Part shown: positions 18,352 through 30,026 of the stretch, in pieces | Numbering within the stretch: position 1 is the stretch's first letter | Layout: the number at the start of each line of letters is the position of its first letter | Origin: Planctomycetales bacterium 10988 | GTDB taxonomy: Bacteria; Planctomycetota; Planctomycetia; Pirellulales; Pb10988 | Assembly: GCA_009664345.1 (NCBI GenBank) | Contig: CP043547.1 | Span: forward strand, 4,182,709-4,246,708 | Length of the DNA: 64,000 nucleotides | Reading direction: 5' to 3' | Made by a program: the position numbers and the translations under genes | Notes under the pieces: model-generated | Told to the model about the DNA's origin: nothing | The model's database searches: none | What the model saw: only the letters and a program-made list of their open reading frames with translations

Positions 18352-19278
18352 GGTCTCCCAACCAACTTTTAACCGTATTAGATATGGTATTTTACTTGGG
18401 TTTCACCGATCGCCTTTCGGCTTCTCCCCGTTCATTTTTTCAATCGTTTGCCGTAAACGTCCGCCTTGTCGCGGAATGCGATTCGAAATCGCGTCACTCG
18501 CGGTCTTTCGCCTGCCTTGGGCATGATGGTGCCGGGTCTGTCTGCATTGATGATTTCGTAACAAGAAGGTTTACCCTCTCACAAGCCGCTTGTCGAAGGG
18601 AGGGGCCGACATTTTTTTTAGAGAATTTTAAGCGTTTGGTATCAGAGGAGGCCCCTCTGTTACTTTAACTAGGTATTTTTCCGCGACTTTGACTTCGATC
18701 ACCAGCTCCGAGATCGTTTGGATCAAAGAGTCGATAGAGCCCCTTTTTCTAGGCGTTTCCTTGCTTTCTACACTGTATTGTTTGGCTCGCTTTCCAGCTT
18801 GAAGCGGTTTTTCTCCTCTTTGATTCCTTCGATTCGTTCCAAATCGCCCCTCTCTTCGCTGGAAGGATCGGGCTTGATTGGGATTGCATCGCAAACGGCA
18901 GACCTTACAATCATCACAAAACAAAAACTCGTTGAGCCTAGCAAAATCATAAAGGCTTCATCATAATGTTTTTTAGCGCCTGTCAAGGCTCCCGGCCTGA
19001 TCGGAAGGCAGGATCTCAGGAAGAATATGGTCCTTGAAGAGGAAGATTGACCTTCATCGAGGCCCCCTCTTCAACTCAACCGCTCGACTAGCTAGGGTGT
19101 TTCAAAGGCTACCCGGCAAAACTAAAAGGTCAACACCTTCCACACGAGACAACTTCCATCAGCGTGAGGCGGAAAACGCTCAAAGACGATAACTCAATTA
19201 TTTAAAGGACTCGGTTCGCTGGGTAGGGAATCCTGGGCTCGAGTCAGTTCATTTAGGATGTAAGGATAGGACGACATT
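18352..19278. other. Long intergenic region; possible broken small gene on minus strand
   Basis: About 930 bp between divergently arranged topA and the SurA-like gene. On the minus strand a frame from 18986 to 18768 starts with a hydrophobic segment (MILLGSTSFCFVMIVRS from an internal ATG) and then a charged stretch. A second frame overlaps it and ends at 18628 with a regular-looking tail (SLIQTISELVIEVKVAEKY). A single frameshift near 18770-18790 would join them into a ~120-residue membrane-anchored protein. No family was recognised and the case for a gene is weak. The rest holds nothing I can identify. Confidence 0.25.
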
Positions 19279-21939
19279 ATGGCCAGTCCCTTTTCGATTT
19301 TTCGGGCTCGTCAAAAATTGATGATCGGCTTCTTGGCCGTTCTCAGTATGTTTGCATTTGTCTTCGCGGACCCGTTGTTGCGTTTCATTCAATATACCCA
19401 AGGGGTCGACGCGAATCCGGTCATGGTAACAACGAGGGATGCCTCCTACCGTGCCCATGAAATTGACCTGATGGTCGATAATCAACGACGCGTGCAACAA
19501 TTTTTAATTCGTGTCCAGGACAAGGTTTACGATCAGCCGATGATGCAAAACATTGTCCGACAACAGGTCATGCAACAGTTCGGCGTGCCCAGTCCACGGC
19601 AAGCCCTGATGTCGCAAATTCTTCGCAAGAAAGCTGACGAAATCGGCCTAGTCGTCGACAATAATATTGTCAATCAATACATCAACGACATCACCATGGG
19701 AGAAGTTTCTTCCGCGGAAATCGTCAATATTATTCGCCAAGATTTGCAGCTTTCTCCGGTCCGCATGTATGACTTGCTAGCGGAAGAATTGAAAGCACTT
19801 TGGATGCGACAATTCCTCGAAGGCGGATACGGTTCACTGACCCAAGCGGGCGGATTTACCTCGACGACCCCTGGTCAACGTTGGGAATATTTCCAGCGTC
19901 AGCAAACTCGGGCGACCATCCAAGCCTTGCCGGTCCGTGTGGCCCAATTTGAAGACAAAGTGGGGGAACCGACCCGCCGTCAATTGACGCAACTCTTTGA
20001 TCAATACAAGTTACAGCTTCCTTCGCCTGACTCGCCGCAGCCGGGATTTTATATTCCGAAAAAAGCCTCCTTCGAGTATCTCACGGCCAATTATGAAGAG
20101 TTCCAAAAGACCGTCGAAGTCGGCGATGACGAAATCGAACGCTTCTACGAAGAACAACGCGAACGCCGTTACAAGAATACTTTCGAGGAAGAACCGCCGC
20201 TTGTCTTTGAGGAGGATGAAGTAACCGAAACCGAGGTAACTCCCGAACCAGAAACAACTTCCGAAAGTGAAGAAGATTCGAAACAAGAAGCCTCGGAAAG
20301 CTCCGAAGAGTCCGGCCCCTCGTTAGGCATGCCGGCGAAAGAGGAAGATTCTTCCGAAAATTCAGAAAAGAAAGAAGAAGCCGAGTCGGACACTTCCGCC
20401 GAAGCGTCCTCTGAAAAACCCGCGGAAGAGAAAGCCTCCCCCTCAGAAGAAGATTCCTCCGAGCCCGAAGAGGAAAGTTCGGAAGAGTCGGAAGAAGAGA
20501 GCGAAGGCGACAACGAAACCAGTCAGATTCTCAATCCGCTCGACGCTTCCCGCATGCTCGGGGCCGCCGTCAAATCGGATCAAGGCCTTGCCGGGGTAGT
20601 CCTGCAAGCCACGAGTTTCCTCCTGCAGGACGATGGAGAAGAGGCCGAAACCTCGGAAGAACCGAAAGAAGAAAGTTCGGAAGAGCCTTCTTCGGAAGAA
20701 TCGAAACCAGAGGATTCGAAGGAACCAGCGGACGAATCGGCAGACAAAAAAGCTGAGGAATCCAAAGAGTCTGCCCCGGAAGACTCGAAAGAATCCGAAG
20801 AGAAAATGGCGGAAGAAGCTAAAGTGCCAGCTTCCGAAGAATCCAAAGAAGAAGAACCTGCTCAGGAAGAGGAAACCCCACTTCCAGAGATGAGCACCGA
20901 TCCGATCTCCACCAAGTACAGTCTTCCTTTGGAAAAACAGCTCGTTCCCAAATACCGCCCGCTCGACGGAGCCTTGAAGGAAGAAATTCGCAAGGAATTA
21001 CAAGAGCAAAAGACGATCGCCGCTATCGAGAAAAAGCTCGAAGAAATCCGCCTCAAGATGGAAAACTTCGCGTTTGAACATCTCGATGCCGACCCGGAAG
21101 CCGCCCCTTCAGACGAAAAATTCCCGCTGGCTTCCTATGCCGACGAAAATCCTGGCTTGGAATATCACTCCACTGAGATGATTTCTGCCCAAGAGGCTTC
21201 GGAAATCCCTGGCATCGGCGAATCGTATGTTGGGGAAAATCTGACGCGACAAACGCCCAGCTTCCCGGAATATGCCTTTGGCAATATCCTGGAATATGCC
21301 CCGACGATCACCAAGGATTTCGCTCGAAACTACTATCTTTTCTGGAAAGTCGAGGAAGCCGCCTCCCGCGTGCCGACCTTTGCCGAAGCCGAACCGGAAG
21401 TCCTGGCCGCTTGGCGAACGTTGGAAGCCCGCAAGCTGGCACTCGATGCCGCCCGGGCCTTGGCCTCCAAAGCGAATGCGAAAAAAGCGGAAAGCCTTAA
21501 AGATTTTTGGGCGGAATCCGGCTCGACCGATTTGGGTAAAGTCCTCGGCGACCCCGCCGCGGGCGATGTCCTTGAACCGGCCGGCTTCACTTGGCTGAGC
21601 CGCCCGTTCTTCGCGGACCCGCGTCAACAACAACAAACGCCTCCGACGATTAGCAACATTCCGCAACTCCCCGGCGTCGGGCAGGAATTCATGCGAACCG
21701 TCTTCAATCTCGATGAAGGACAATTCGCCGCCAGCTTTAACGAAAATCACGACACCGTATATGTGGTGGAAGTCATGACCCGCCAGCAGCCGAATCTGGA
21801 GCAATTCCTCAATTCGCCCTCGCTGGTCTACGCCCCGAACTCCGTCGGAGATTTGGTCGAGAAACAGCAAAATTTCTATGATCAAATCGAAGCGGAAGCT
21901 GGCGTCGTCTGGCATCAAACCGGAAACTTCGGAGGCTAA
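19279..21939 (+). CDS. SurA/PpiD-like membrane-anchored protein with acidic Glu/Ser-rich insert
   Basis: 886 residues; TAAGGAT lies about 10 nt before the ATG. A short cytoplasmic start (ARQK) is followed by one TM helix (~14-35), so most of the protein is probably periplasmic. Residues ~50-200 resemble the helical SurA/PpiD N-terminal chaperone domain (for example VVDNNIVNQYINDI, the SurA-type 'odd-length N..I' helices). Residues ~303-535 are an extremely acidic, low-complexity Glu/Ser/Lys/Pro stretch, interrupted around 415-455 by a hydrophobic segment (LGAAVKSDQGLAGVVLQA). The C-terminal third is helical and Ala/Glu rich. I see no convincing parvulin active-site motif, so isomerase activity is doubtful. 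A role in envelope protein folding is inferred. A strong terminator follows. Confidence 0.7.
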   Translation: MASPFSIFRARQKLMIGFLAVLSMFAFVFADPLLRFIQYTQGVDANPVMVTTRDASYRAHEIDLMVDNQRRVQQFLIRVQDKVYDQPMMQNIVRQQVMQQFGVPSPRQALMSQILRKKADEIGLVVDNNIVNQYINDITMGEVSSAEIVNIIRQDLQLSPVRMYDLLAEELKALWMRQFLEGGYGSLTQAGGFTSTTPGQRWEYFQRQQTRATIQALPVRVAQFEDKVGEPTRRQLTQLFDQYKLQLPSPDSPQPGFYIPKKASFEYLTANYEEFQKTVEVGDDEIERFYEEQRERRYKNTFEEEPPLVFEEDEVTETEVTPEPETTSESEEDSKQEASESSEESGPSLGMPAKEEDSSENSEKKEEAESDTSAEASSEKPAEEKASPSEEDSSEPEEESSEESEEESEGDNETSQILNPLDASRMLGAAVKSDQGLAGVVLQATSFLLQDDGEEAETSEEPKEESSEEPSSEESKPEDSKEPADESADKKAEESKESAPEDSKESEEKMAEEAKVPASEESKEEEPAQEEETPLPEMSTDPISTKYSLPLEKQLVPKYRPLDGALKEEIRKELQEQKTIAAIEKKLEEIRLKMENFAFEHLDADPEAAPSDEKFPLASYADENPGLEYHSTEMISAQEASEIPGIGESYVGENLTRQTPSFPEYAFGNILEYAPTITKDFARNYYLFWKVEEAASRVPTFAEAEPEVLAAWRTLEARKLALDAARALASKANAKKAESLKDFWAESGSTDLGKVLGDPAAGDVLEPAGFTWLSRPFFADPRQQQQTPPTISNIPQLPGVGQEFMRTVFNLDEGQFAASFNENHDTVYVVEVMTRQQPNLEQFLNSPSLVYAPNSVGDLVEKQQNFYDQIEAEAGVVWHQTGNFGG

Positions 21940-21987
21940 CCAACCTCTTCTCTCCTAGAGAGAACTCAAAATCGAATCTCGATGTTC

Positions 21988-22027
21988 AATCCAACAGGTG
22001 GGTCCTAACTCATCTGTTGGATTTTTT
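21988..22027 (+). terminator. Intrinsic terminator
   Basis: AATCCAACAG pairs with CTGTTGGATT (10 bp, extendable by three more pairs including one G-T), followed by TTTTTATT. It lies about 50 bp after the SurA-like gene. Confidence 0.85.
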
Positions 22028-22100
22028 ATTGGCCGGTGAACGGGGAAACATACCAAAAATATAGAGGCAAAAACCATCGGAAAAGGAAAAGGTTGGGGAT

Positions 22101-22197
22101 CGTGTTCGGTGTTCGGTGTTCGGTGTTCGAGGGAAAAGTTTAACCTATCTTCAAATCTCATCTCTTCCTTCCCTTCCAATAACTTTCACCCGCTCAC
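22101..22197 (+). repeat. Degenerate copy C of the heptamer repeat family
   Basis: Four tandem TGTTCGG-type heptamers lie at 22101-22129. An ACTTTCACCCGCTC segment near 22184-22197 matches the interior of copies A and B in the same relative order. The rest of the element is not recognisable and the second heptamer arm is missing. Nearby, 22265-22286 forms a separate 7-bp hairpin (GGGTTTT, GCGG loop, AAAACCC). Confidence 0.55.
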
Positions 22198-22384
22198 AAA
22201 TCTTCACTTCCCACTCTCGCCCCTCTTCCCTCGTCGCTCGCCCCTACTGTCCCCCCACAAAGGGAGGGGTTTTGCGGAAAACCCTTGTTCAGAGCTAGCT
22301 TTTAAGAAAGAATAGAAGAAGAGTTATTCTAAAATTGAAGAAGTTGATTCTCTTCTGATTTCCCTTATTTTTGCGTCAATTATA

Positions 22385-23542
22385 ATGAGCTCTACCGCGT
22401 CGGCTCCGATTTATCTTGACCACAACGCAACGACTCCGCTCTGGCCGGAGGTCCGCGAGGCGATGTTCACCGCCTGGACTCGGTATTCCGCCAACCCCGC
22501 CAGCCAACACCGAGCCGGTCGCCAAGTCCGCCGTGCTTTGGAAGATGCCCGCGAAGAAATCGGTCTCTTGCTGGGAGCCGCCGTTAATCAAGTGCGTCCC
22601 GATCGGATTCTTTTCACCAGCGGAGGAACCGAATCCAACAACCTCGCCCTCTGGGGATTAGGCGATCCGGCGATCTCCCGAATTATTATTTCCTCCATCG
22701 AACACCCCAGCATCCTCGAAGCCGCCGAAGCCGGGGAAAAACGAGGGTGGCAAGTCGATCAAGTCCAGGTTTCCCCCGATGGCGTCATCGATCTGGAACA
22801 TTTGGAAGCCCTCCTGCAAGAACCGGCTCGCTTGGTCAGTTTGATGATGGCCAACAACGAAACCGGCGTCGTGCAACCGATTCAAGCGGCTGCCGCGATT
22901 TGTCAAGAATATGGAGTCCCGCTGCATACCGATGCCACCCAAGCCGGCGGCAAAAAAAGCCTTCATTTCCGCGAGATGGGCGTGGCAGCCATGACCCTCA
23001 GTGCCCATAAATTTCACGGCCCGATGGGAATTTCAGCCCTTTTGATACGCAACGATATCCCCATGCAACCGTTTCTATTCGGGGGATTTCAACAAGAAGG
23101 GCTCCGTCCGGGGACCGAATCGATCGCCCCGGTGCTCGGAATGCTCAAGGCCCTTCAGCTTTGGGAAGACCGTCGTGTCGCCCTGAATGCCCACTGGACC
23201 GAGCTGCGAGATAACTTCGAAAGCCGCATCATCAGCACCTATCGTCCCGCCCATGTCCATGGTTTCGCCGCCCCGCGGATGCCGCACACCAGCAATATTT
23301 CCTTCCCTGGTTGCGATCGCCAAGCCCTCTTGATTGCCCTCGACCTTCAAGGCATCGCCTGTTCGACGGGTTCCGCCTGTGCCAGCGGTTCGAGCGAGCC
23401 CAGCAAGACCTTGATTGCCATGGGTTGTCCCGGAGATCATCTTCAATCCGCACTTCGATTTAGCTTGGGAGCCGGCACCACCAGCCGAGAGATGGACCGC
23501 GCCGCCGAAATCATCCTCAATTGCGTCCACTCCATGGTCTAA
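22385..23542 (+). CDS. Cysteine desulfurase (IscS/NifS family)
   Basis: 385 residues, standard length. PLP-dependent class V aminotransferase fold that takes sulfur from L-cysteine for Fe-S cluster and thiocofactor synthesis. Visible active-site residues: H107 stacking on PLP (SIEHPSI), D183 and Q186 (HTDATQ), the PLP lysine K209 in LSAHKFHGPMG, and the persulfide cysteine C332 in GSACASGSSEPS. The catalytic-loop sequence is of the IscS/NifS type rather than SufS. No iscU, iscR or thiI gene is adjacent. ATG start at 22385 agrees with the conserved YLDHNATTP beginning at residue 10. It precedes dnaA by about 270 bp and has its own short inverted repeat downstream. Confidence 0.93.
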   Translation: MSSTASAPIYLDHNATTPLWPEVREAMFTAWTRYSANPASQHRAGRQVRRALEDAREEIGLLLGAAVNQVRPDRILFTSGGTESNNLALWGLGDPAISRIIISSIEHPSILEAAEAGEKRGWQVDQVQVSPDGVIDLEHLEALLQEPARLVSLMMANNETGVVQPIQAAAAICQEYGVPLHTDATQAGGKKSLHFREMGVAAMTLSAHKFHGPMGISALLIRNDIPMQPFLFGGFQQEGLRPGTESIAPVLGMLKALQLWEDRRVALNAHWTELRDNFESRIISTYRPAHVHGFAAPRMPHTSNISFPGCDRQALLIALDLQGIACSTGSACASGSSEPSKTLIAMGCPGDHLQSALRFSLGAGTTSREMDRAAEIILNCVHSMV

Positions 23543-23579
23543 GCTTCCGGCAAAATAAACCCCACTTCGCCGAAACTTC

Positions 23580-23609
23580 AACGGTTCTTTACTCCATGAA
23601 GGGAACCGT
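23580..23609. promoter_or_regulatory. Inverted repeat AACGGTTC/GAACCGT between desulfurase gene and dnaA
   Basis: AACGGTTC (23580-23587) faces GAACCGT (23603-23609) with a 15-bp loop. It could be a weak terminator of the upstream gene, but no T-run follows. The same 8-mer recurs as an inverted pair in the dnaA-dnaN spacer (25210 and 25274), so a replication-linked role is possible. Confidence 0.35.
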
Positions 23610-23813
23610 AAGTTTCTGTAAATAATAGATTTAAAGCGAAAAACTAAGCTTCCTTTCGGGAATTTGCTCTCGCAATCCTTAATCGCTTCTTATAAAGTGA
23701 AAACGACAAAATCATTTATTTTTTGAGAAGCTTCTGACAAAGTCCGACGCACGAATCACTTGAGGCTCGAACTGCTCCTTTCGCCAGTTTTTGGGAACCC
23801 CCGGAATGGAACG

Positions 23814-25007
23814 ATGCAAGTCGCTCAACGCCTAATATTGCCCGGCCTGACGCATGTTCCGACGCAGAGTTCTTCGTTTTCTCCCTCGTCTTCGGCCCGG
23901 GTTGATCTCCCGGTGCATGATTTCTGGTCGGGGCCGGAAAATCAGGTTCTCATTCATCTTTGGGAAAACCTTCTCAAATCTCCCGAGGCTCCTGAACATC
24001 CCTCTCCGGAGAACCCCATCCTCCTTTATGGACCTTCCGGCGTCGGCAAGTCCCACCTCGTTTGGGGGCTGGCGCATCTACGCGAACAACAGCTTTCGCA
24101 AGACAAACAAATCAACGGAAGTCATTCTCAATTCGTATGTTATGAAACGGCCCGTCAGTTCGCCGACGAGTATATTCAAGTCTATCGCGCAAGCCGCACG
24201 CCAGGAAAATCGAACGCTTCCACCGATGAACTTTTGCCTCAATTTCGCGAACGTTATCTCCGTTTGAAGCTGTGGGTGCTGGAAGATATCGAAGATTTAG
24301 CAGGCAAAGCGGGAACACAACAAGCCCTCGTTGGCCTCTGGGAATCGTTACTCGGTCAACGAATTCAGCTGATTTTCACCAGCAAAAAACCGCCCCATAG
24401 CTGGATTGAGCTTAGTCCGGCCCTCCGCAGTCGTCTCGCTGGCGGTCTTTCACTTCCCATCGCCCCTGCCGGCCCGGAGGCCCGCTGTGCCTTGGTTGAG
24501 AATATCCTTTCCAATCGCGGAATCCCTTTCGACCAGGAAGCCGTCCGTAATTTGGCTCTGAAGCAGCCTGGCGGCGTCCGAGAGCTTCTCGGAGCGATTC
24601 ACAAGCTCTCCACTATCAGACGCCTCGAAGGCGGAGAAATCGACGCTGAGGGCGTGAAGCGGCTCCAATCCCAAGCTCCCCCGCCTCTCAATCCGCCGAC
24701 ACTCTCCGAAATCGCCCGGCAAACCGCCCGGACCTTTCACCGTTCCGTGGCCGAGTTACGCAGTTCCTCGCGACGCCAGGCCATTGTCCAGGCCCGCGGG
24801 GTGGCGATTTTTCTAGCCAGAGAACTCACAAATCTAAGCCACGAACAGATCGGGCAGTACTTCGGCGGTCGCGATCACACCACCATTCTGCACGCCGACA
24901 GGGCGACTCGCCGACGTGTCCAACAGGAATCCGCCCTCAAACAGCAAGTTGCCGAACTCACCGAACGGCTCAAACAGCGGCAAAAACACCAGGCTGTTCC
25001 GGAATAG
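23814..25007 (+). CDS. dnaA: Chromosomal replication initiator DnaA, domain I lacking
   Basis: 397 residues from the ATG at 23814, chosen because GGAATGGA precedes it; an in-frame TTG at 23760 would add 18 residues. The AAA+ domain has a good P-loop (GPSGVGKS, 73-80), a Walker B of the form VLEDIED (the usual first Asp is Glu), a sensor-1-like FTSKKPP, box VII arginine region LRSRL and sensor 2 GGVREL. Domain IV ends with the DnaA signature GRDHTTILHA, which contacts DnaA boxes. Only ~45 mostly Ser/Pro-rich residues precede the AAA+ domain, so the DnaB-binding domain I of E. coli DnaA (467 residues) is absent. Followed by an oriC-like spacer and dnaN, the classic bacterial order. Confidence 0.93.
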   Translation: MQVAQRLILPGLTHVPTQSSSFSPSSSARVDLPVHDFWSGPENQVLIHLWENLLKSPEAPEHPSPENPILLYGPSGVGKSHLVWGLAHLREQQLSQDKQINGSHSQFVCYETARQFADEYIQVYRASRTPGKSNASTDELLPQFRERYLRLKLWVLEDIEDLAGKAGTQQALVGLWESLLGQRIQLIFTSKKPPHSWIELSPALRSRLAGGLSLPIAPAGPEARCALVENILSNRGIPFDQEAVRNLALKQPGGVRELLGAIHKLSTIRRLEGGEIDAEGVKRLQSQAPPPLNPPTLSEIARQTARTFHRSVAELRSSSRRQAIVQARGVAIFLARELTNLSHEQIGQYFGGRDHTTILHADRATRRRVQQESALKQQVAELTERLKQRQKHQAVPE

Positions 25008-25516
25008 CCGCTTCCCTCTTTATCTAATTTTCCCAAAATACCTATTCTTAGGAATTCTCATGCGACGATAACTGGTAATACCAAAACAAAAAGTGGTCAT
25101 ACCAGAATTATCCATCGAGCCAACCTATACTTCTCATAGAGGCAAAAAGGCGAATCCCCCCACCCAATCCGGGGTCGAGGTGTGGAAAACCTGTCAATAA
25201 CCCGTCAACAACGGTTCATAACCCCGTTTCCATCAACACCCGGTTTGCAACCGTCCAATTTATGCGCTCCCATGAACCGTTACTGACAGAGTTGCGAACC
25301 GCTTATAAACGGGTTTTCCACCGGGAAATGTTTCACAATTATTGCCCTAAACGATTGACTGGAAAAAGGATATACTGGCCACTTGCAACTTACTGACACC
25401 AAAACCCGCCACGTTTCCTAATACAACTAGATCTCAAAGATCTTTATTAGAGAGAGGGGAGAACCTTTCGAAGAGACTCCCTTCCCGAGCAAACAAACTC
25501 AGGCAAGGAAAGAAAT
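25008..25516. other. Candidate replication origin (oriC) between dnaA and dnaN
   Basis: 509 bp without a gene. It holds DnaA-box-like 9-mers: TTATCCATC (25108-25116), TGTGGAAAA (25181-25189, reverse of TTTTCCACA) and TTTTCCACC (25314-25322). Two near-identical quasi-palindromes, TGGTAATACCA (25073-25083) and TGGTCATACCA (25094-25104), are spaced 21 bp apart. From 25198 to 25325 there are at least eight AACC(C)G-type motifs on both strands, including a perfect inverted pair AACGGTTCAT (25210-25219) and ATGAACCGTT (25272-25281). AT-rich stretches flank the cluster. The dnaN promoter and its Shine-Dalgarno sequence (AAGGAAAG) also lie here. Confidence 0.7.
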
Positions 25517-26629
25517 ATGAATCTCGTTGGTGAGCGTGAAAAATTACTTTCGGCATTTCAAATGGTTAGCCCGGTGGTTCCCAGTCGGACCACGCACCCC
25601 ATTTTGCAGAACATCAAACTTGAAGCGGATGGGGATCACGGATATCTCTTAGCATCCGATTCCGATATTTCCATTCGGGTGAAAGTCGATGGACTGCAAG
25701 TGGAAGAAGCTGGCAGTGTCGTCCTCCCGACAAGTCGCTTCGGGCGAATTTTGCGAGAAAGTTCCGACGAACAACTGAAGCTGAAGACCGAAGAGAAAAC
25801 GACTTTGATCAAAGGATCGCGGAGTGAATTTCGCCTCCCTGGCGAAGACCCGCAGGAATTTCCCACGATCGCTCCTTTTGCGGAAACCCGATATCACGAG
25901 ATTCCCGCGAAGAATTTTCGCGAAATGATCCGTCGTACGGTTTTTGCCACCGAAACCGAAAGTTCGCGATTTGCCCTCGGCGGAGTCCTGATCGAACTCG
26001 AAGAGGAAAAGGTCACGATGGTCGGAACTGATGGTCGCCGCATGGCGGTCGTCGAAGGAAATGCCCAAGCCGTCGGTGGTCACCGCACTCCCGAAGGTGG
26101 AAATTCCATCATTCCGTCGCGGGCGATGTCGATTCTCGAACGCCTCCTCGGTGATGAAGAAGGGGCGATTCAGCTAGCAATTCGCGGGAATGAAGTCGTC
26201 GTGCAAACCGAACGGGCGACCTTTTTTTCCAACTTATTGGAAGGCCGGTTCCCTCGTTGGCAAGCGGTTTTCCCCAAGCAATCCGAAGCCGATTGTGCCG
26301 ATCTGGTCGTCGGCCCGTTCTTCTCCGCGGTTCGCCAAGCGGCAATCGTGATCGGGGAAGAAAGCCACGCGGTTTACTTCCAATTCGAAAATGGTTCGCT
26401 CACCCTTTCGGCGGAACCTTCGCAATACGGGGAATCGAAGGTCGAACTTCCGGTAGCCTATGAGGGGGAATCGCTCTCGATCAAACTTAACCCGGTCTTC
26501 CTGACGGAATTTCTTCGCGTCTTGGAACCCGATCGCAGCCTCCAGGCGGAGTTGCGTGATCCTGATAAAGCCGTGGTTTTTGCTACGGAAGATAATTATC
26601 GCTACGTGGTCATGCCATACAGTAATTAA
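25517..26629 (+). CDS. dnaN: DNA polymerase III beta subunit (sliding clamp)
   Basis: 370 residues, the family length. Homodimeric ring that tethers DNA polymerase III. The three-domain clamp fold is recognisable by RTTHPILQNIKL near the N-terminus, PGEDPQEFPTI in domain 1, GTDGRRMA and EGRFPRW in domain 2, and the C-terminal VMPYSN, which matches the usual [VI]MP[MLV]R ending except that the last Arg is replaced by Tyr-Ser-Asn. ATG with AAGGAAAG 5 nt upstream. A hairpin terminator follows 125 bp downstream. Confidence 0.96.
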   Translation: MNLVGEREKLLSAFQMVSPVVPSRTTHPILQNIKLEADGDHGYLLASDSDISIRVKVDGLQVEEAGSVVLPTSRFGRILRESSDEQLKLKTEEKTTLIKGSRSEFRLPGEDPQEFPTIAPFAETRYHEIPAKNFREMIRRTVFATETESSRFALGGVLIELEEEKVTMVGTDGRRMAVVEGNAQAVGGHRTPEGGNSIIPSRAMSILERLLGDEEGAIQLAIRGNEVVVQTERATFFSNLLEGRFPRWQAVFPKQSEADCADLVVGPFFSAVRQAAIVIGEESHAVYFQFENGSLTLSAEPSQYGESKVELPVAYEGESLSIKLNPVFLTEFLRVLEPDRSLQAELRDPDKAVVFATEDNYRYVVMPYSN

Positions 26630-26753
26630 CACTAAAGACGCTTAGAAATTAGGTCGTTCTTTTTGAATTTTTTCCCTAAAAATGTCCGTCGTCGTGGGGT
26701 GCAAAAACTCGCGAAAAAGCCGGGAAAAACATCAAAACAATAGATGATTTTAT

Positions 26754-26797
26754 CAAGTGAAGAGGTTATAATAGATAAGCCTCTTCACTTGTTTTAT
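26754..26797 (+). terminator. Perfect 12-bp hairpin with TATAAT in its loop
   Basis: CAAGTGAAGAGG (26754-26765) pairs perfectly with CCTCTTCACTTG (26780-26791), followed by TTTTATT. It fits an intrinsic terminator for dnaN. The 14-nt loop carries TATAAT (26767-26772), a match to a -10 box, about 100 bp before dciA. Confidence 0.8.
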
Positions 26798-26870
26798 TAG
26801 AGGGTGTTTTATCCTTTGTCTTTGGGCCTTTGGCACCATTGAAAAGTAGGACACTTCAGGAAAGCGAAGT

Positions 26871-27206
26871 ATGCGTGATAATCCTTTTCCCTCGCGAGGT
26901 CGCAAGCGCGGAAAGCCCCAAGCGATTGGGGAACTCGTCGCTCAATTGATGACCCGCCGTGGCTATGGACGGATTCGTGCCAACACGGAACTTGCTCAAG
27001 TTTGGCAACAGGTGATCGGAGAACCCTTTGCCGAACATACAAGAGTAGGAACCTTTCAGCGAGGCACTTTAGAAATCATCGTGACCCATTCCGCGCTCGT
27101 GCAAGAGCTAACTTTTCAACAACAAGCCCTCTTACAAAAACTACAGCAATCCGTCCCTGAAATGAACATGAAAGGGTTGCGCTTTCGCGTTGGAAAAATC
27201 GGTTAA
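26871..27206 (+). CDS. dciA: DUF721/DciA family replication protein
   Basis: 111 residues. DciA is the ancestral loader or operator of the replicative helicase DnaB in bacteria without DnaC/DnaI. The DUF721 fold is seen in the conserved order: an N-terminal Arg/Lys-rich start, an I..L[VM] helix (AIGELVAQLM), a central W..[VI][VI]G (VWQQVIGEPFAEHT), then L.I.V..SALVQELTFQ and the C-terminal FRVGKIG strand. Its place between dnaN and gyrB is a common one for this family. It fits with the DnaA here lacking domain I. ATG at 26871 follows GAAAGCGAAGT; the Shine-Dalgarno match is weak. Confidence 0.88.
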   Translation: MRDNPFPSRGRKRGKPQAIGELVAQLMTRRGYGRIRANTELAQVWQQVIGEPFAEHTRVGTFQRGTLEIIVTHSALVQELTFQQQALLQKLQQSVPEMNMKGLRFRVGKIG

Positions 27207-27237
27207 AAGAAGATGCCTTGAAATGTTCAAAAGGACG

Positions 27238-30026
<2,789 letters not shown>

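Noticed and set aside
17224-18372. 382-codon plus-strand frame opposite topA
   Set aside because: Covers the topA catalytic core in antisense; no recognisable domains.
18628-18986. Two overlapping minus-strand frames as a frameshifted gene
   Set aside because: Could be joined by one frameshift, but no family match and no conserved motif; kept only as a note in the intergenic entry.
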